Source: Ruminococcus sp. | Lineage (GTDB): Bacteria > Bacillota > Clostridia > Oscillospirales > Ruminococcaceae | Direction of reading: 5' to 3' | NCBI GenBank assembly: GCA_021201755.1 | Contig: JAJQEI010000037.1 | Coordinates: 336,478 to 400,477, forward strand | DNA: 64,000 nucleotides | Notes under the pieces: generated by a model | Told to the model about the DNA's origin: nothing | What the model saw: only the letters and a program-made list of their open reading frames with translations | Database searches by the model: none | In this document: positions 45,016 through 54,642 of the stretch, piece after piece | Layout of the letters: each line of letters opens with the position of its first letter | How positions within the stretch are numbered: the first letter of the stretch is position 1 | Position numbers and translations under genes: made by a program

Positions 45016-46896
45016 ATGAATATATCTATGATTCTCACAATATTGATTATCGCAATTGCGCTGTTGCTTCTCGCACAGATTCTCGTGTATCAGCTTCGGA
45101 AGCGTTCAGAAGACCGTGAACAGGAGGAGCAACAGCAAAAATTGCAAAGTACGACACAGGAAAACGGTGTATCTACTTGCAGCAGATGTGGTGCAAGTCT
45201 TCGGAAAACGGGCAAATTCTGTCCGAAATGTGGTGTATCTGTTCTAGAAAATGCCAATCAAATTGATTATGCCAATAGTCCAAATTATCCCAATTATAAG
45301 AAACAAACCGACGACAATTCCACCAATGCACAAACGGAAGAGATGAAAAAACGTCGCAAGAGAAGAAACGTGTTCTGTGGAATTTCCTATGGTGCAGTGG
45401 TAGCAGTTGGTGTGGCGGCTGTACTCGTGGTGAATACGATTTTTACAGGAGATGGCAGCAGTGACGATAGTATTTCCGATGAAGTGGTTGTTGCCGAGAA
45501 TGAAACGTCAGAGGAAGCAACAGAAGAAAGCAGCGTGGCGGACACAACAAAGGTGACTGAGAAAACGACTACAAAGGCAACGACAACGGAAGTGACGACG
45601 ACAGAGTCCAACGGTATATTTACTCCGGACGGCACACTGGGCGATGATGGCGATCAGCTGAGCATTCTGTGTTGGACTGACACGGACTTGAATGCAATGC
45701 TCGAAGTTATTTCTGCTAAGAATGCAACTTATGTAAATGTAGGCTCTGATGGTACAGAAGCTTCTAAGCAGTACATCACATACTTCTCTTCTGGTGAAGA
45801 TGTAGACTTGTATTTCTGCGATGCTGACTGGACTATGGCTTATGTAAACAACGATAAATATTCTGCTCCGTTGTCTGCACTGGGCATTGACAAAAGCGAT
45901 TATTCGGATGCTTACAGCTACACTGTAGCAGTTGGTACATCTGATGCAGGCGTTTTGAAGGCTGCTTCTTTCCAGGCAGCAGGTGGTGTATATGCATATC
46001 GTACAGACTTAGCTGAAGAATATCTGGGCGTAACAACTCCAGATGAAATGCAGGCATATGTAAGCGATTGGGATACATTCTGGTCGACTGCAGCTACTGT
46101 ATACGAGGCTTCTGACGGTGTAACTGCAATGGCAGATACCATTGCTGGTGTATGGCGTGCATACAGTTGCGATAGAACAACAGCATGGGTAACAGATGGC
46201 GTATTTACTTATGATGATACCTTGACTACTACAATCGATACCATTTATGATGCGTACACAAGTGGTTACATCTGCAATGGTATTGAACAGTGGACAAATG
46301 ACTGGTATGCAATTGGTTATGCAACTGGTTCTTTGGCTAACAACACCATGGGTTACTTCTTCCCGTCTTGGTCTTTGACTTCTACCGGTCAGTTGGCTTC
46401 AGCGGAAGGTTATAATTAGGAAACCGACTCGTTTGATAATGTTGGCACAAGCGGTTTGTATGCTGTCACGAAAGATCCGAGTGGCTGGTACTGGGGCGGT
46501 ACATGGATCTGCGTATCTCCGTTATGTGACAATGCAACGGCTGCTGCTCAGTTCATGTATGATATGACAATTAACGCAGAAACCATGAAGGAATATGCAA
46601 TTAACCATTCTGACTTTGTTAACAATCAGACTGTAATGCAGGAAATCATTGACGAAGGTTCTAACTGCAACACATTGTTGCAAGAAGGCTATCAGGATCA
46701 GTTCCCGGCATTGGCTGATTCCGCAGCTTCTATCGACCTCGATGGTGTTGCTACAGAGTATGATGGCACAGTCACAACCGATCTGGTTAATGCAATCACT
46801 TCTTATTGCCAGGGTGGCGTAAGCAGTGCTGAAGATTGCCTAGAAGCTTTCTTGGATTCTGTTGCAGCAGATCTGCCGGATGTAACTGTTTATTGA
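45016..46896 (+). pseudogene. TM/zinc-ribbon/TM protein with extracellular solute-binding-like domain, interrupted by TAG
   Basis: The full frame is 626 codons. It has an N-terminal TM (about 3-24), a zinc ribbon CSRCGASLRKTGKFCPKCG (about 55-73), a second TM after KKRRKRRN (about 122-142), a Thr/Glu-rich linker (about 150-200) and a long extracellular domain resembling carbohydrate ABC-transporter substrate-binding proteins (LSILCWTDTDLN; VYAYRTDLAEEYLG; GWYWGGTWICVS). TAG at 46417-46419 lies inside that domain, and the same frame continues for 158 codons of matching sequence. TGG or CAG to TAG would explain it. No permease or ATPase is adjacent, so it looks like a tethered binding or sensing protein. 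A terminator-like hairpin follows. Confidence 0.75.
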
Positions 46897-46918
46897 TTTT
46901 TAGGAAATTCTTTTTTCA

Positions 46919-46958
46919 AACACCCCCGATTCAGAACAATTTGAATCGGGGGTGTTTC
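46919..46958. terminator. Hairpin terminator between convergent genes
   Basis: ACACCCCCGATTC and GAATCGGGGGTGT form a 13-bp GC-rich stem with a 10-nt loop. The T-run is short (TTT) on both strands. Confidence 0.75.
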
Positions 46959-46975
46959 ATCCATATCAAATACAA

Positions 46976-47356
46976 TTACGACAACGCCGCGACTACTTCA
47001 ACTTCAACAAGAACGCCTTTGGGCAAATCTGCGACGCCGACACAGCTCCTCGCCGGTTTTGCGTCGCCTAGTGCTTCAGCATAAGCTTCATTGAATGCGG
47101 CGAAATCCTTTGCCACGTCTTTCAAGAAACAAGTGGTCTTGATGACATGGCTGAAATCTGTGCCAGCTTCTGTTAGAACTGCTTTTAGGTTTTCCATTAC
47201 CTGTTTCGTTTGACTGGATATATCAGTCGCCTCGACCTGACTTGTTTCAGGATTGATGGCAATCTGACCGGAGGTGAAAAGAAAATCACCGACCTTTACT
47301 GCCTGAGAATAGGGGCCGATGGCATCCGGTGCGTTTTTGGTGTAAATTGTTTCCAT
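46976..47356 (-). CDS. ridA: RidA-family enamine/imine deaminase
   Basis: This is a 126-residue trimeric RidA (YjgF/UK114) protein that hydrolyses the reactive enamine/imine intermediates released by PLP enzymes such as threonine deaminase. Family motifs are present: IYTKNAPDAIGPYSQAVKVGDFLFTSGQIA at the N-terminus and the C-terminal PARSCVGVADLPKGVLVEVE with the conserved Arg. It lies 25 nt downstream of ilvA on the same strand, a direct functional pairing. An AAAGGA site precedes the ATG. Confidence 0.96.
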   Translation of the reverse strand: METIYTKNAPDAIGPYSQAVKVGDFLFTSGQIAINPETSQVEATDISSQTKQVMENLKAVLTEAGTDFSHVIKTTCFLKDVAKDFAAFNEAYAEALGDAKPARSCVGVADLPKGVLVEVEVVAALS

Positions 47357-47381
47357 AAAATGACTTCCTTTCGTTTATATA

Positions 47382-48578
47382 TTAATCAACTATATGAAAT
47401 CCCTCTTGCAAGAGCGCATGGCGGATTTCTTCAATATGGGCATAATCTCTTGTTTCCATCGTGATACGCAAGAAGCAGCCATTAACATCTCTGCCCTCGT
47501 TGGCACGCTCGTGGTGAATGGAAATGACATTGCCTCCAAGGTCTGCGATAATCCGTGAAACATCTTTCAGTTGTCCCGGCTTGTCGATGAGTTCGATATT
47601 GAGCATACAGGTTCTGCCGGACATGAGCAAACCACGTTTAATGACACGAGAAAGAATCGTTACATCAATATTACCGCCGGAAACGAGACAAACCACTTTC
47701 TTTCCTTCGATGGGTACCTTATGGAACATCGCCGCAGCAACGGGAACAGCACCTGCACCCTCGGCAATTAGCTTTTGATTTTCAATCAATGCCAGAATCG
47801 CTGCGGAAATTTCATCATCCATCACCGTGACGATTTCGTCCACATAATCCTTCACATACTGAAATGTATGTGGCCCTGGTTCTTTTACGGCGATACCATC
47901 GGCAATCGTAGAAACGGAATCCAGACAAGTGATTTTGTTTTCGTGCAGTGAAGCGTACATACTCGGTGCGCCGCTTGCCTGCACACCATACACCTTAATA
48001 TTCGGATTTAGATGTTTGATAGCGAATGCAACTCCGGAAATCAATCCGCCACCGCCTACTGGAACAATGACAGCGTCCACATCCGGCATTTGATCGAGAA
48101 TTTCCAACCCGATTGTCCCCTGTCCGGCAATGACGTTTTCATTGTCAAACGGGTGGACAAAGGTATAATTATGCTCTTTTTGCAGTTCCAGTGCTTTCGC
48201 ATAGGCGTCGTCATAGACCCCCTTTACCATGCAGACTTCTGCGCCGTAGGATTTTGTCGCTTCTACTTTTGAAATTGGTGCGCCATCCGGCAGACATATC
48301 AGAGATTTGATGTGATATTTCGAAGCAGCAAGTGCTACGCCCTGTGCGTGGTTGCCTGCAGAACAGGCGATAACGCCTCGTGTCTTTTCTTCCGGTGTTA
48401 GCTGCGATATCATATAGGAAGCACCACGAACCTTGAACGAACCGGTAACCTGTAAATTTTCCGTTTTGAGATAAATCGTACTCTCCGGGCAGAGTTTTGG
48501 TGCAGCAATGAGATCCGTTTTGCGAATCACCTGACGCAGTACATGGCTTGCTTGATAGATTTTATCCAATGTCAGCAT
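47382..48578 (-). CDS. ilvA: Threonine ammonia-lyase with ACT domain
   Basis: This PLP enzyme converts threonine to 2-oxobutanoate and ammonia, the first step to isoleucine, or a catabolic route. The 398-residue protein has the PLP-Lys motif GSFKVRGA (Lys near residue 48), the phosphate loop VPVGGGGLISG (about 172) and a C-terminal ACT-like domain (about 320-395, LNIELIDKPGQLKDVSRI), as in the shorter single-ACT type. It is followed by ridA and preceded by the DUF815 and leuB genes on the same strand. Confidence 0.93.
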   Translation of the reverse strand: MLTLDKIYQASHVLRQVIRKTDLIAAPKLCPESTIYLKTENLQVTGSFKVRGASYMISQLTPEEKTRGVIACSAGNHAQGVALAASKYHIKSLICLPDGAPISKVEATKSYGAEVCMVKGVYDDAYAKALELQKEHNYTFVHPFDNENVIAGQGTIGLEILDQMPDVDAVIVPVGGGGLISGVAFAIKHLNPNIKVYGVQASGAPSMYASLHENKITCLDSVSTIADGIAVKEPGPHTFQYVKDYVDEIVTVMDDEISAAILALIENQKLIAEGAGAVPVAAAMFHKVPIEGKKVVCLVSGGNIDVTILSRVIKRGLLMSGRTCMLNIELIDKPGQLKDVSRIIADLGGNVISIHHERANEGRDVNGCFLRITMETRDYAHIEEIRHALLQEGFHIVD

Positions 48579-48602
48579 ATGATTTCATTCCTTTCCGGCA
48601 TA

Positions 48603-49793
48603 TTACCCTTGTTCTTTTGCAGTTAATTGATCAATGAATTGTCTTGCAGTGCGGGCACTTTTGCCAATTTTTTGCATAGCGAATTGTTCTGCCTGAGCGT
48701 CTAGTTCTATTTCTGGCAGTGTCAAACCAGACTCTTTTGCCAGAGCATGGACAATTTCCAGATAGAGCTTTTTTTCCGGTCGGGTAAAGGTCACGGTAAT
48801 GCCAAACCGTGCGGAGAGAGAGATTCGCTCTTGAACGGTGTCGTTATGGTGTTTGTCTCGCCCATCGTCAAATGTTTCTTTGATGAGATGTCGTCGATTA
48901 CTTGTGGCATAAATTACAGTATTTTTTAATCGTGCTGTTGTGCTGCCCTCTAAAATAGCCTTGAGTGTTCCGAAATTCGGATCGTCTTCCGAAAACGTTA
49001 AATCGTCGATAAACAAGATAAATTTCAGTGGGTTTTGACACAGATGATCCATAAGTTTTGGGATAAATTTCAATTGCTCTTTGTTCAGTTCAATCAGCCG
49101 CAATCCCTGTTCTCGATAAGTATTGGCAATCGCTTTAATTGTTGCAGATTTTCCTGTGCCAGCATCGCCGGAAAGAAGAACATTGGAGGCATATCGTCCA
49201 CGTAACAGAGCGCAAGTATTATCAACGACGACTTGTCGTTCCCGCTGGTATCCCACCATGTTGCAGAGCTGAATGGAGTCTGGATTATGTACTGGAATCA
49301 CTTCACCACAGTTGTTTAGTGTAAACATATGGTATTTTGCATAGATACCATAACCGTGCCATTCAATTTCTGATAATTGCTTTGAATAGCGTTTATCCAG
49401 ATCAATGACATTAATATTCCATGTAGGCATTGGAATAGGCAGTTGGAGTTCAACTTGGAGTGTCGCAGGTGTTAGCTGCGCAATTTTTCCCAAAATTTTG
49501 AGTTCACTATGGAGACAGTCCGTTAGTAATTTCGTTATCGGTTGTTTTGCACCAATGCGTTGAACATAGACGTTTTCACTAGCGAGTACTAGCTGTTCAA
49601 TGTATTCTGTCAAACTGTCTGTTTGTGTATAGAGTGCAGCGGTCATATCGCTATAGGCTCGAATTTTTTCAGTTGTATCATCAGCATGACAATGGCAAAG
49701 TTTTGAAAGTGCTGTCAAAACAGAATCTTGTCGTAGCTGTCGGAATATCACTAGTGTATCTAAGCCATAGCCAATTTCTTCTAATAACGTCAT
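48603..49793 (-). CDS. DUF815-family AAA+ ATPase
   Basis: This is a 396-residue protein with a C-terminal P-loop ATPase domain: Walker A LLSGDAGTGKSATIKA (about 210-225), Walker B KFILFIDDLTF (about 255) and YATSNRRHLIKE (sensor 1). The N-terminal 180 residues are helical and of unknown role. DUF815 proteins are widespread but poorly characterised. A GGAGGTG site precedes the ATG. It sits between leuB and ilvA, possibly co-transcribed with them, but no link to amino-acid synthesis can be read from the sequence. Confidence 0.85.
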   Translation of the reverse strand: MTLLEEIGYGLDTLVIFRQLRQDSVLTALSKLCHCHADDTTEKIRAYSDMTAALYTQTDSLTEYIEQLVLASENVYVQRIGAKQPITKLLTDCLHSELKILGKIAQLTPATLQVELQLPIPMPTWNINVIDLDKRYSKQLSEIEWHGYGIYAKYHMFTLNNCGEVIPVHNPDSIQLCNMVGYQRERQVVVDNTCALLRGRYASNVLLSGDAGTGKSATIKAIANTYREQGLRLIELNKEQLKFIPKLMDHLCQNPLKFILFIDDLTFSEDDPNFGTLKAILEGSTTARLKNTVIYATSNRRHLIKETFDDGRDKHHNDTVQERISLSARFGITVTFTRPEKKLYLEIVHALAKESGLTLPEIELDAQAEQFAMQKIGKSARTARQFIDQLTAKEQG

Positions 49794-49814
49794 AGCGTAA
49801 AGTTCACCTCCATA

Positions 49815-50900
49815 TTAGCGAAGAAATCCAATTATGGTTTCTGTGCATTCTGTGCAAGACAACGGTGTAACGCCTTTTCCTGCCAAATCGGCGGTACGAT
49901 AGCCAGCATTCAGATAAGCATCTACAGCGTCTTCAATTGCCTTTGCTTCGATGTTTAAATCGAAGGAATAGCGGAGCATCATTGCAGCTGAAAGAATCGT
50001 TGCAATGGGATTCGCTTTATTTTGCCCCGCAATATCGGGTGCGGAACCGTGAATTGGTTCGTACATACCATGCTTTGTTGCACCAAGAGAAGCCGATGGC
50101 AGCATACCAATCGATCCAGTGATTTGAGAAGCTTCATCTGAGAGAATGTCGCCGAACATATTTGATGTAACAACTACGTCGAATTGTCTGGGATTTTTCA
50201 CAAGCTGCATCGCTGCGTTGTCTACAAGCATATCGGTCAGGGTAATATCTGGATAGTTTTTTGCCACATCGTGTACCACTTCACGCCACAGACGGGAGCT
50301 TTCAAGAACATTTGCCTTATCAATGCTGATGACGTTTTTGCTACGTTTTCGTGCTATTTCAAAAGCTACACGTGCGATTCGCTCTACTTCCATTTTACTA
50401 TAGCACTCGGTGTCATACGCTTCTGCGCCATATTTGCCGTTCCGTTTCCCACGTTCGCCAAAGTAAATACCGCCGGTCAATTCACGAACCATGATAATGT
50501 CAAAGCCTTTTTTCACAATGTCTGCTCGCAGTGGGCAGTCGTGTTTGAGTGCAGGGTATAATTTCGCAGGGCGCAAGTTTGTAAAGAGTCCTAGTGCTTC
50601 TCGAATGCCGAGTAGAGCCTTTTCTGGGCGGAGGTGGGGCGGCATTTCGTCCCATTTGTTGTGCCCGACTGCACCGCCTACAGCACCAAGCAGTACGCTG
50701 TCGCTTGCCAAACAGCCGTCTATTGTTTCTTGTGGTAGTGGAACGCCAGTTGCATCAATTGCACAGCCACCAATTAAGTAGGGTGTACAATGGAACGTAT
50801 GTCCGTAAATTTTGCCGATTTTCTGGAGAACCAAGACGGCACTGTCTACAATTTCAGGACCAATACCATCGCCTCGAAGTAATGCAATTTGAAAATCCAT
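49815..50900 (-). CDS. leuB: 3-isopropylmalate dehydrogenase
   Basis: This enzyme oxidatively decarboxylates 3-isopropylmalate in leucine synthesis. The start is ATG 50900 ([17 protein letters not shown]), with AAAGGTGG upstream; a longer frame to 51002 is not used because it begins inside the leader. The 361-residue protein has [13 protein letters not shown], the substrate motif [37 protein letters not shown] and [12 protein letters not shown]. No leuA, leuC or leuD lies in the window. It has its own promoter. Confidence 0.95.
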   Translation of the reverse strand: MDFQIALLRGDGIGPEIVDSAVLVLQKIGKIYGHTFHCTPYLIGGCAIDATGVPLPQETIDGCLASDSVLLGAVGGAVGHNKWDEMPPHLRPEKALLGIREALGLFTNLRPAKLYPALKHDCPLRADIVKKGFDIIMVRELTGGIYFGERGKRNGKYGAEAYDTECYSKMEVERIARVAFEIARKRSKNVISIDKANVLESSRLWREVVHDVAKNYPDITLTDMLVDNAAMQLVKNPRQFDVVVTSNMFGDILSDEASQITGSIGMLPSASLGATKHGMYEPIHGSAPDIAGQNKANPIATILSAAMMLRYSFDLNIEAKAIEDAVDAYLNAGYRTADLAGKGVTPLSCTECTETIIGFLR

Positions 50901-51007
50901 GGGATAACCACCTTTGTTTAATATTTGAAGCTGTCCGTATTGGACAAGATATTCAATGGTGACATCATACAAAGCTATTTTCTCTTTTTGGTGCGATGTC
51001 ACATTTT

Positions 51008-51036
51008 ATTATAGCACAAATAGGAGATAATTACAA
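51008..51036 (-). promoter_or_regulatory. Sigma-A promoter of the leuB block
   Basis: On the minus strand, TTGTAA (51031-51036), a 17-nt spacer and TATAAT (51008-51013) preceded by TGC. The leader to leuB is about 100 nt; I see no obvious T-box or leader peptide in it. The rest of the 50901-51322 gap holds this promoter and the rightward TSCPD promoter. Confidence 0.8.
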
Positions 51037-51244
51037 GAGGTGATTCGTTGCTTTCACGGAAATCAATTTTAGTAAACGATTTGTAATATTTCTTTTTCCT
51101 GACAAATTCATGCTGATTTCAATAATTGACAAAAGTCAAATTAGCTGTGAAATTGCAGGAATGTAATGAATTTTCAGCACATATATTATGAAATTCGTAA
51201 CCGAATTGTAATTATTGATTTCCGTGATTTTCGATTTCGCTCAC

Positions 51245-51273
51245 TTGAAATTTTCATCTGTATGTGCTATAAT
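51245..51273 (+). promoter_or_regulatory. Sigma-A promoter of the TSCPD gene
   Basis: TTGAAA (51245-51250), a 17-nt spacer and TATAAT (51268-51273) preceded by TGC. The transcript would begin with the palindrome ACCGCCTTGGCGGT (about 51281-51294), which can form a small 5' hairpin. Confidence 0.8.
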
Positions 51274-51322
51274 AATCTATACCGCCTTGGCGGTAATTTT
51301 CATTGCAAAAGGAGGAAATGCA

Positions 51323-51571
51323 ATGCAATATACATATATACCCAAAGGTGTCTGTTCTAGGCAAATTGTGATTGATGCTGCGGACGGTATCATAAATGAT
51401 ATTCGCTTTATTGGAGGCTGTAGTGGCAATACCCAAGGAATTGGCGCACTGGTAAAAGGTATGGCGATTGATGATGTAATTATGAGGTTAGAGCATATTC
51501 GTTGTGGCAATCGTCCAACATCATGTCCCGATCAATTGGCACAGGCATTGAAACTTGTGAAGCAGCAGTAG
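51323..51571 (+). CDS. TSCPD-domain protein (TIGR03905-like)
   Basis: This 82-residue protein begins MQYTYIPKGVCSRQIVIDA at ATG 51323 after AAAAGGAGG; a longer open frame upstream is not used. It has the TSCPD family features: FIGGCSGNTQGI in the middle and the terminal CGNRPTSCPDQLAQAL. The domain also occurs at the end of some ribonucleotide reductases, and free-standing members in Clostridia have unknown function. The four Cys residues suggest metal or redox chemistry. It is monocistronic, between its own promoter and terminator. Confidence 0.88.
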   Translation: MQYTYIPKGVCSRQIVIDAADGIINDIRFIGGCSGNTQGIGALVKGMAIDDVIMRLEHIRCGNRPTSCPDQLAQALKLVKQQ

Positions 51572-51599
51572 CCTACAGAAAAATTATCAATTGAAAAAA

Positions 51600-51645
51600 G
51601 CAACCTGATGACGTTTAGATTCGTCTATTGTCAGGTTGCATTTTT
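51600..51645. terminator. Terminator between the TSCPD gene and glgA
   Basis: GCAACCTGA and TCAGGTTGC form the base of a long hairpin (an inner GACG/CGTC pair is also possible) followed by ATTTTTATC. It lies between convergent genes. Confidence 0.85.
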
Positions 51646-51689
51646 ATCAAAAATTATTTTTTAGCACTCCCGTGTAGTATTACTTTAAA

Positions 51690-53153
51690 TTAATCGTGCA
51701 TTCCACGTAAAATCCAGTCGTACATTCCCTGATATTGAAGTACAGACCTGCCCCAAGAGAAATCTTGTTCCATGCCACGATGTACAATATCGTTCCAATC
51801 GTTACGATGGTCGAAATAAATTGATTTTGCATAGTTGATGGTATACAGTAAATCATCTGCATTGTAGTGAGAAAATGTGAAACCAGTCCCAGTTTTTTCA
51901 AATTCATTATAGGGAAAAACGGTGTCTTTTAAGCCACCAGTTTCTCGTACGATCGGTACGGTGCCATAGCGTAGAGAGATTAGTTGTGTCAGACCACATG
52001 GTTCAAACCGAGAAGGTACTAGCATTGCATCGGCGGCAGCGTATAGCTTGTGTGCCAATGGATCGGAGTAGAAAATGTTAGCCGATACACGGTCAGGATG
52101 CTTTCCTTGATAGTAGCGGAACATATTTTCATAACGTTCGTCTCCAGTGCCAATGATGACAAATTGTGTAAATTCATCAGCAATACGGTCTGCAATCCAG
52201 TCTACCAAATCCAAACCTTTTTGGTCAGTTAAGCGAGAGATGATTGCAATCATGAATTTGTTTTCGTCCACAGATAATCCCAGTTCTTGCTGCAATGCTT
52301 TCTTTGCCTCTTTTTTTTGTGGAATTGCATCTGCAATGGAGTAATGCACCGTAATTTTGGGGTCTGTTTGTGGATTGTACACATCATAGTCAATGCCGTT
52401 TAAAATACCACGTAAAGAACGTGATCGTGCACAAAGCAAACCGTCTAGCTGTTCGCCATAGTATGGCGTTTTGATCTCCTCGGCATAGGTTTCACTGACA
52501 GTGGTGATATAGTCTGCATAAACTAGACCACCTTTAAGCATATTAGCATCTTTTTTGAACTCCAGTTTATCTGGTGTGAACATATAGTCTGGCAGATTGG
52601 TGTTGTAGACAAAATGACGCATATCCCAAACTCCTTGGAATTTCAGATTGTGAATGGTCATGATGCTTTTTGTACCCCAATAGAAACTATGGGTTGCAAA
52701 GGTGCTGCGCAGAAATACCGGAATCATGCCAGTCTGCCAATCGTGGCAGTGAATAATGTCTGGGTGAAAACCGATAACGGGCATTGCTGCCAAAACGGCT
52801 TTGCAGAAAAAGATGTACCGTTCAATATCCCAACGAATGGAGTCGCTGTAAGGACGATCACATTTAAAATAGTGTTCGTTGTCTATGAAGTAGAAATGAA
52901 CACCTTCATATTCATACTCCATAATACCTACGTGAACATTTTCTACGTGGTGACCATAGTCCATATAGAAGTGGGTGACATAGCGGAATTGATTCCGATA
53001 CTCATAAGGAATGCAGGTGTAATCGGGAATGATGACACGTACATCATATTCATTTGGATTCAAGTTTTTGGGCAAAGCCCCCACTACATCAGCTAGTCCG
53101 CCTGTTTTAACAAAGGGGACACATTCTGACGTAGCAAATAAAATGTTTTTCAT
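51690..53153 (-). CDS. glgA: Glycogen synthase (GT5)
   Basis: This enzyme extends alpha-1,4-glucan from ADP-glucose. The 487-residue protein starts MKNILFATSECVPFVKTGGLADVVGALP, with the KTGGL ADP-glucose motif at residues 16-20, and has HCHDWQTG, a C-terminal GT-B domain (IISRLTDQKGLDL) and PSRFEPCGLTQLISLRYGTVPIVRETGGL, the EX7E-type donor site. Length is normal. No other glycogen genes (glgC, glgD, glgB) are adjacent. It has its own promoter. Confidence 0.95.
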   Translation of the reverse strand: MKNILFATSECVPFVKTGGLADVVGALPKNLNPNEYDVRVIIPDYTCIPYEYRNQFRYVTHFYMDYGHHVENVHVGIMEYEYEGVHFYFIDNEHYFKCDRPYSDSIRWDIERYIFFCKAVLAAMPVIGFHPDIIHCHDWQTGMIPVFLRSTFATHSFYWGTKSIMTIHNLKFQGVWDMRHFVYNTNLPDYMFTPDKLEFKKDANMLKGGLVYADYITTVSETYAEEIKTPYYGEQLDGLLCARSRSLRGILNGIDYDVYNPQTDPKITVHYSIADAIPQKKEAKKALQQELGLSVDENKFMIAIISRLTDQKGLDLVDWIADRIADEFTQFVIIGTGDERYENMFRYYQGKHPDRVSANIFYSDPLAHKLYAAADAMLVPSRFEPCGLTQLISLRYGTVPIVRETGGLKDTVFPYNEFEKTGTGFTFSHYNADDLLYTINYAKSIYFDHRNDWNDIVHRGMEQDFSWGRSVLQYQGMYDWILRGMHD

Positions 53154-53267
53154 AATTCATTACCTCGAGCACTTTTGAATTGTACTCTTTACTCCTTCCG
53201 TACAATTTGAGAAAGTCACAGATACTTTAGGCACAGTACTGAGGAACAGAAACTGCTTTCGTTTATT

Positions 53268-53296
53268 ATTATACACGATTTTTCCTCTGCCGTCAA
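53268..53296 (-). promoter_or_regulatory. Sigma-A promoter of glgA
   Basis: On the minus strand, TTGACG (53291-53296), a 17-nt spacer and TATAAT (53268-53273). The 53154-53389 gap holds this promoter and nothing else I recognise. Confidence 0.8.
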
Positions 53297-53389
53297 GTAT
53301 TTTTTTGAAAAACAAGAAAAAATCTTCAAACAATAGAGCATTGAATTGTAAAAGTTGCACAAGTCGAGGGCTTTCTGCAAAAGGTTATC

Positions 53390-54624
53390 TTATCCTTTTG
53401 AAATTTCAGCGATAAAGTAAATTCCATCGTCCGATTTTTGTGCAGATAAGTCGCCACCATAGTTTGTGGCGATTTTTTTTGCGATGGACAACCCGATTCC
53501 ATGACCACCAGTCTCAGAATTGCGTGAGCTGTCTGAACGATAAAATCGATCGAATAATCGTTTGCAGTCTAAATTTTCTTCTAAATCTGCTGTATTTTGA
53601 ATTCTGAAAATAATGTGCTTCCGATCAGTCTTTAGAGAAATACGAATATAACCGTTTTCTGTAACATATTTCGAAGCATTTTCTGTTAGAATGGAAATCA
53701 TCTGTTTGAGCTGTTCTGCATTGCCTTTTAAAGAAATATTGTCATCGATGTCCACTTCTAGTGTAACGTTCTTTTGTCCGACAACCTCTTGAAAGCTATT
53801 GACAGTTTCTGTTGTCAACGCACTGAGATTCACTTGATCCATTACTACATTTTCACCGATTTCATCCATTTTGGAAAGGCTCAAAAGGTCGCTGATAAGC
53901 TTACTCATGCGTTTGGTTTGCGTGATGATGTTTTGCGTCCAGTCATTACTGCCGTTTTTGTATTGGAGTACTTCAGCGTTTGCAGAAATGATGGCGAGTG
54001 GTGTTTTTAATTCATGACTTGCATCTGTAATAAATTGTTTTTGTTATGCAGAGTTTTTCGCAAAAGGTTTTACTACTCGTTTGGAGATGAAGCCAAAAAC
54101 CAAAGTGACCAGTATAACAATCGCAATTGCAGTTACACCTACAATTCGCATAATTACTTGTCGAGCGGAAAAGTCTTTACTGCAATCCAAAAACACGGTA
54201 AAGGTATTGTTGTCTCCTTCTGTAATTCGATAACGATACTGATCCAAATAACCGGTCGTTTTTTCGTTTCCTAGAGCTGTTTCACCCATTTCTAGGGCAT
54301 CGTCCCAGCTGACGGAGGCGATGTGTTCCATATTGATATTTTCTGCTTCATCGTCTTCGTTAAAGTAGACCACGAAATAGCGTGTTTCATATTCCGACTC
54401 TTCGTTGATGCTCAAATAGGGGAGCATCTCGGAGTAGTTGTTGTTTTTATACTCTTGGATATTGGGAACCAGACCGTTGTTCAGACTAATGACCTGCGTC
54501 ATATTGTCTGCTTGTGAAGTGTTGTAAAAACTGAAGGCGACGAAGGTGATAAATATAATCGTACTAAATACGCATGAGGTGAAAAAAATACGATCCAAAC
54601 GAGTTTGCGTTGTAAACGTTTCAT
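53390..54624 (-). pseudogene. Sensor histidine kinase with in-frame TAA and a probable frameshift
   Basis: This is the kinase partner of the response regulator just upstream. The natural start is ATG 54622-54624 (MKRLQRKLVW) with TAAGGAGG 6 nt before it. That frame runs into a 7-T tract (54582-54588), after which the conserved TM segment and sensor region continue one frame over, so one base appears missing. Downstream, TAA at 54044-54046 interrupts the frame just before QKQFITDASHELKTPLAII, which holds the phospho-His. The HATPase follows (LTENASKYV; GGHGIGLSIAKKI). Relatives usually read EKQKQFITDASHE here, so AAA to TAA is likely. With two lesions the gene would be dead unless the sequence is wrong. 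Confidence 0.85.
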
Positions 54625-54642
54625 CGAAGCCTCCTTAAATAC

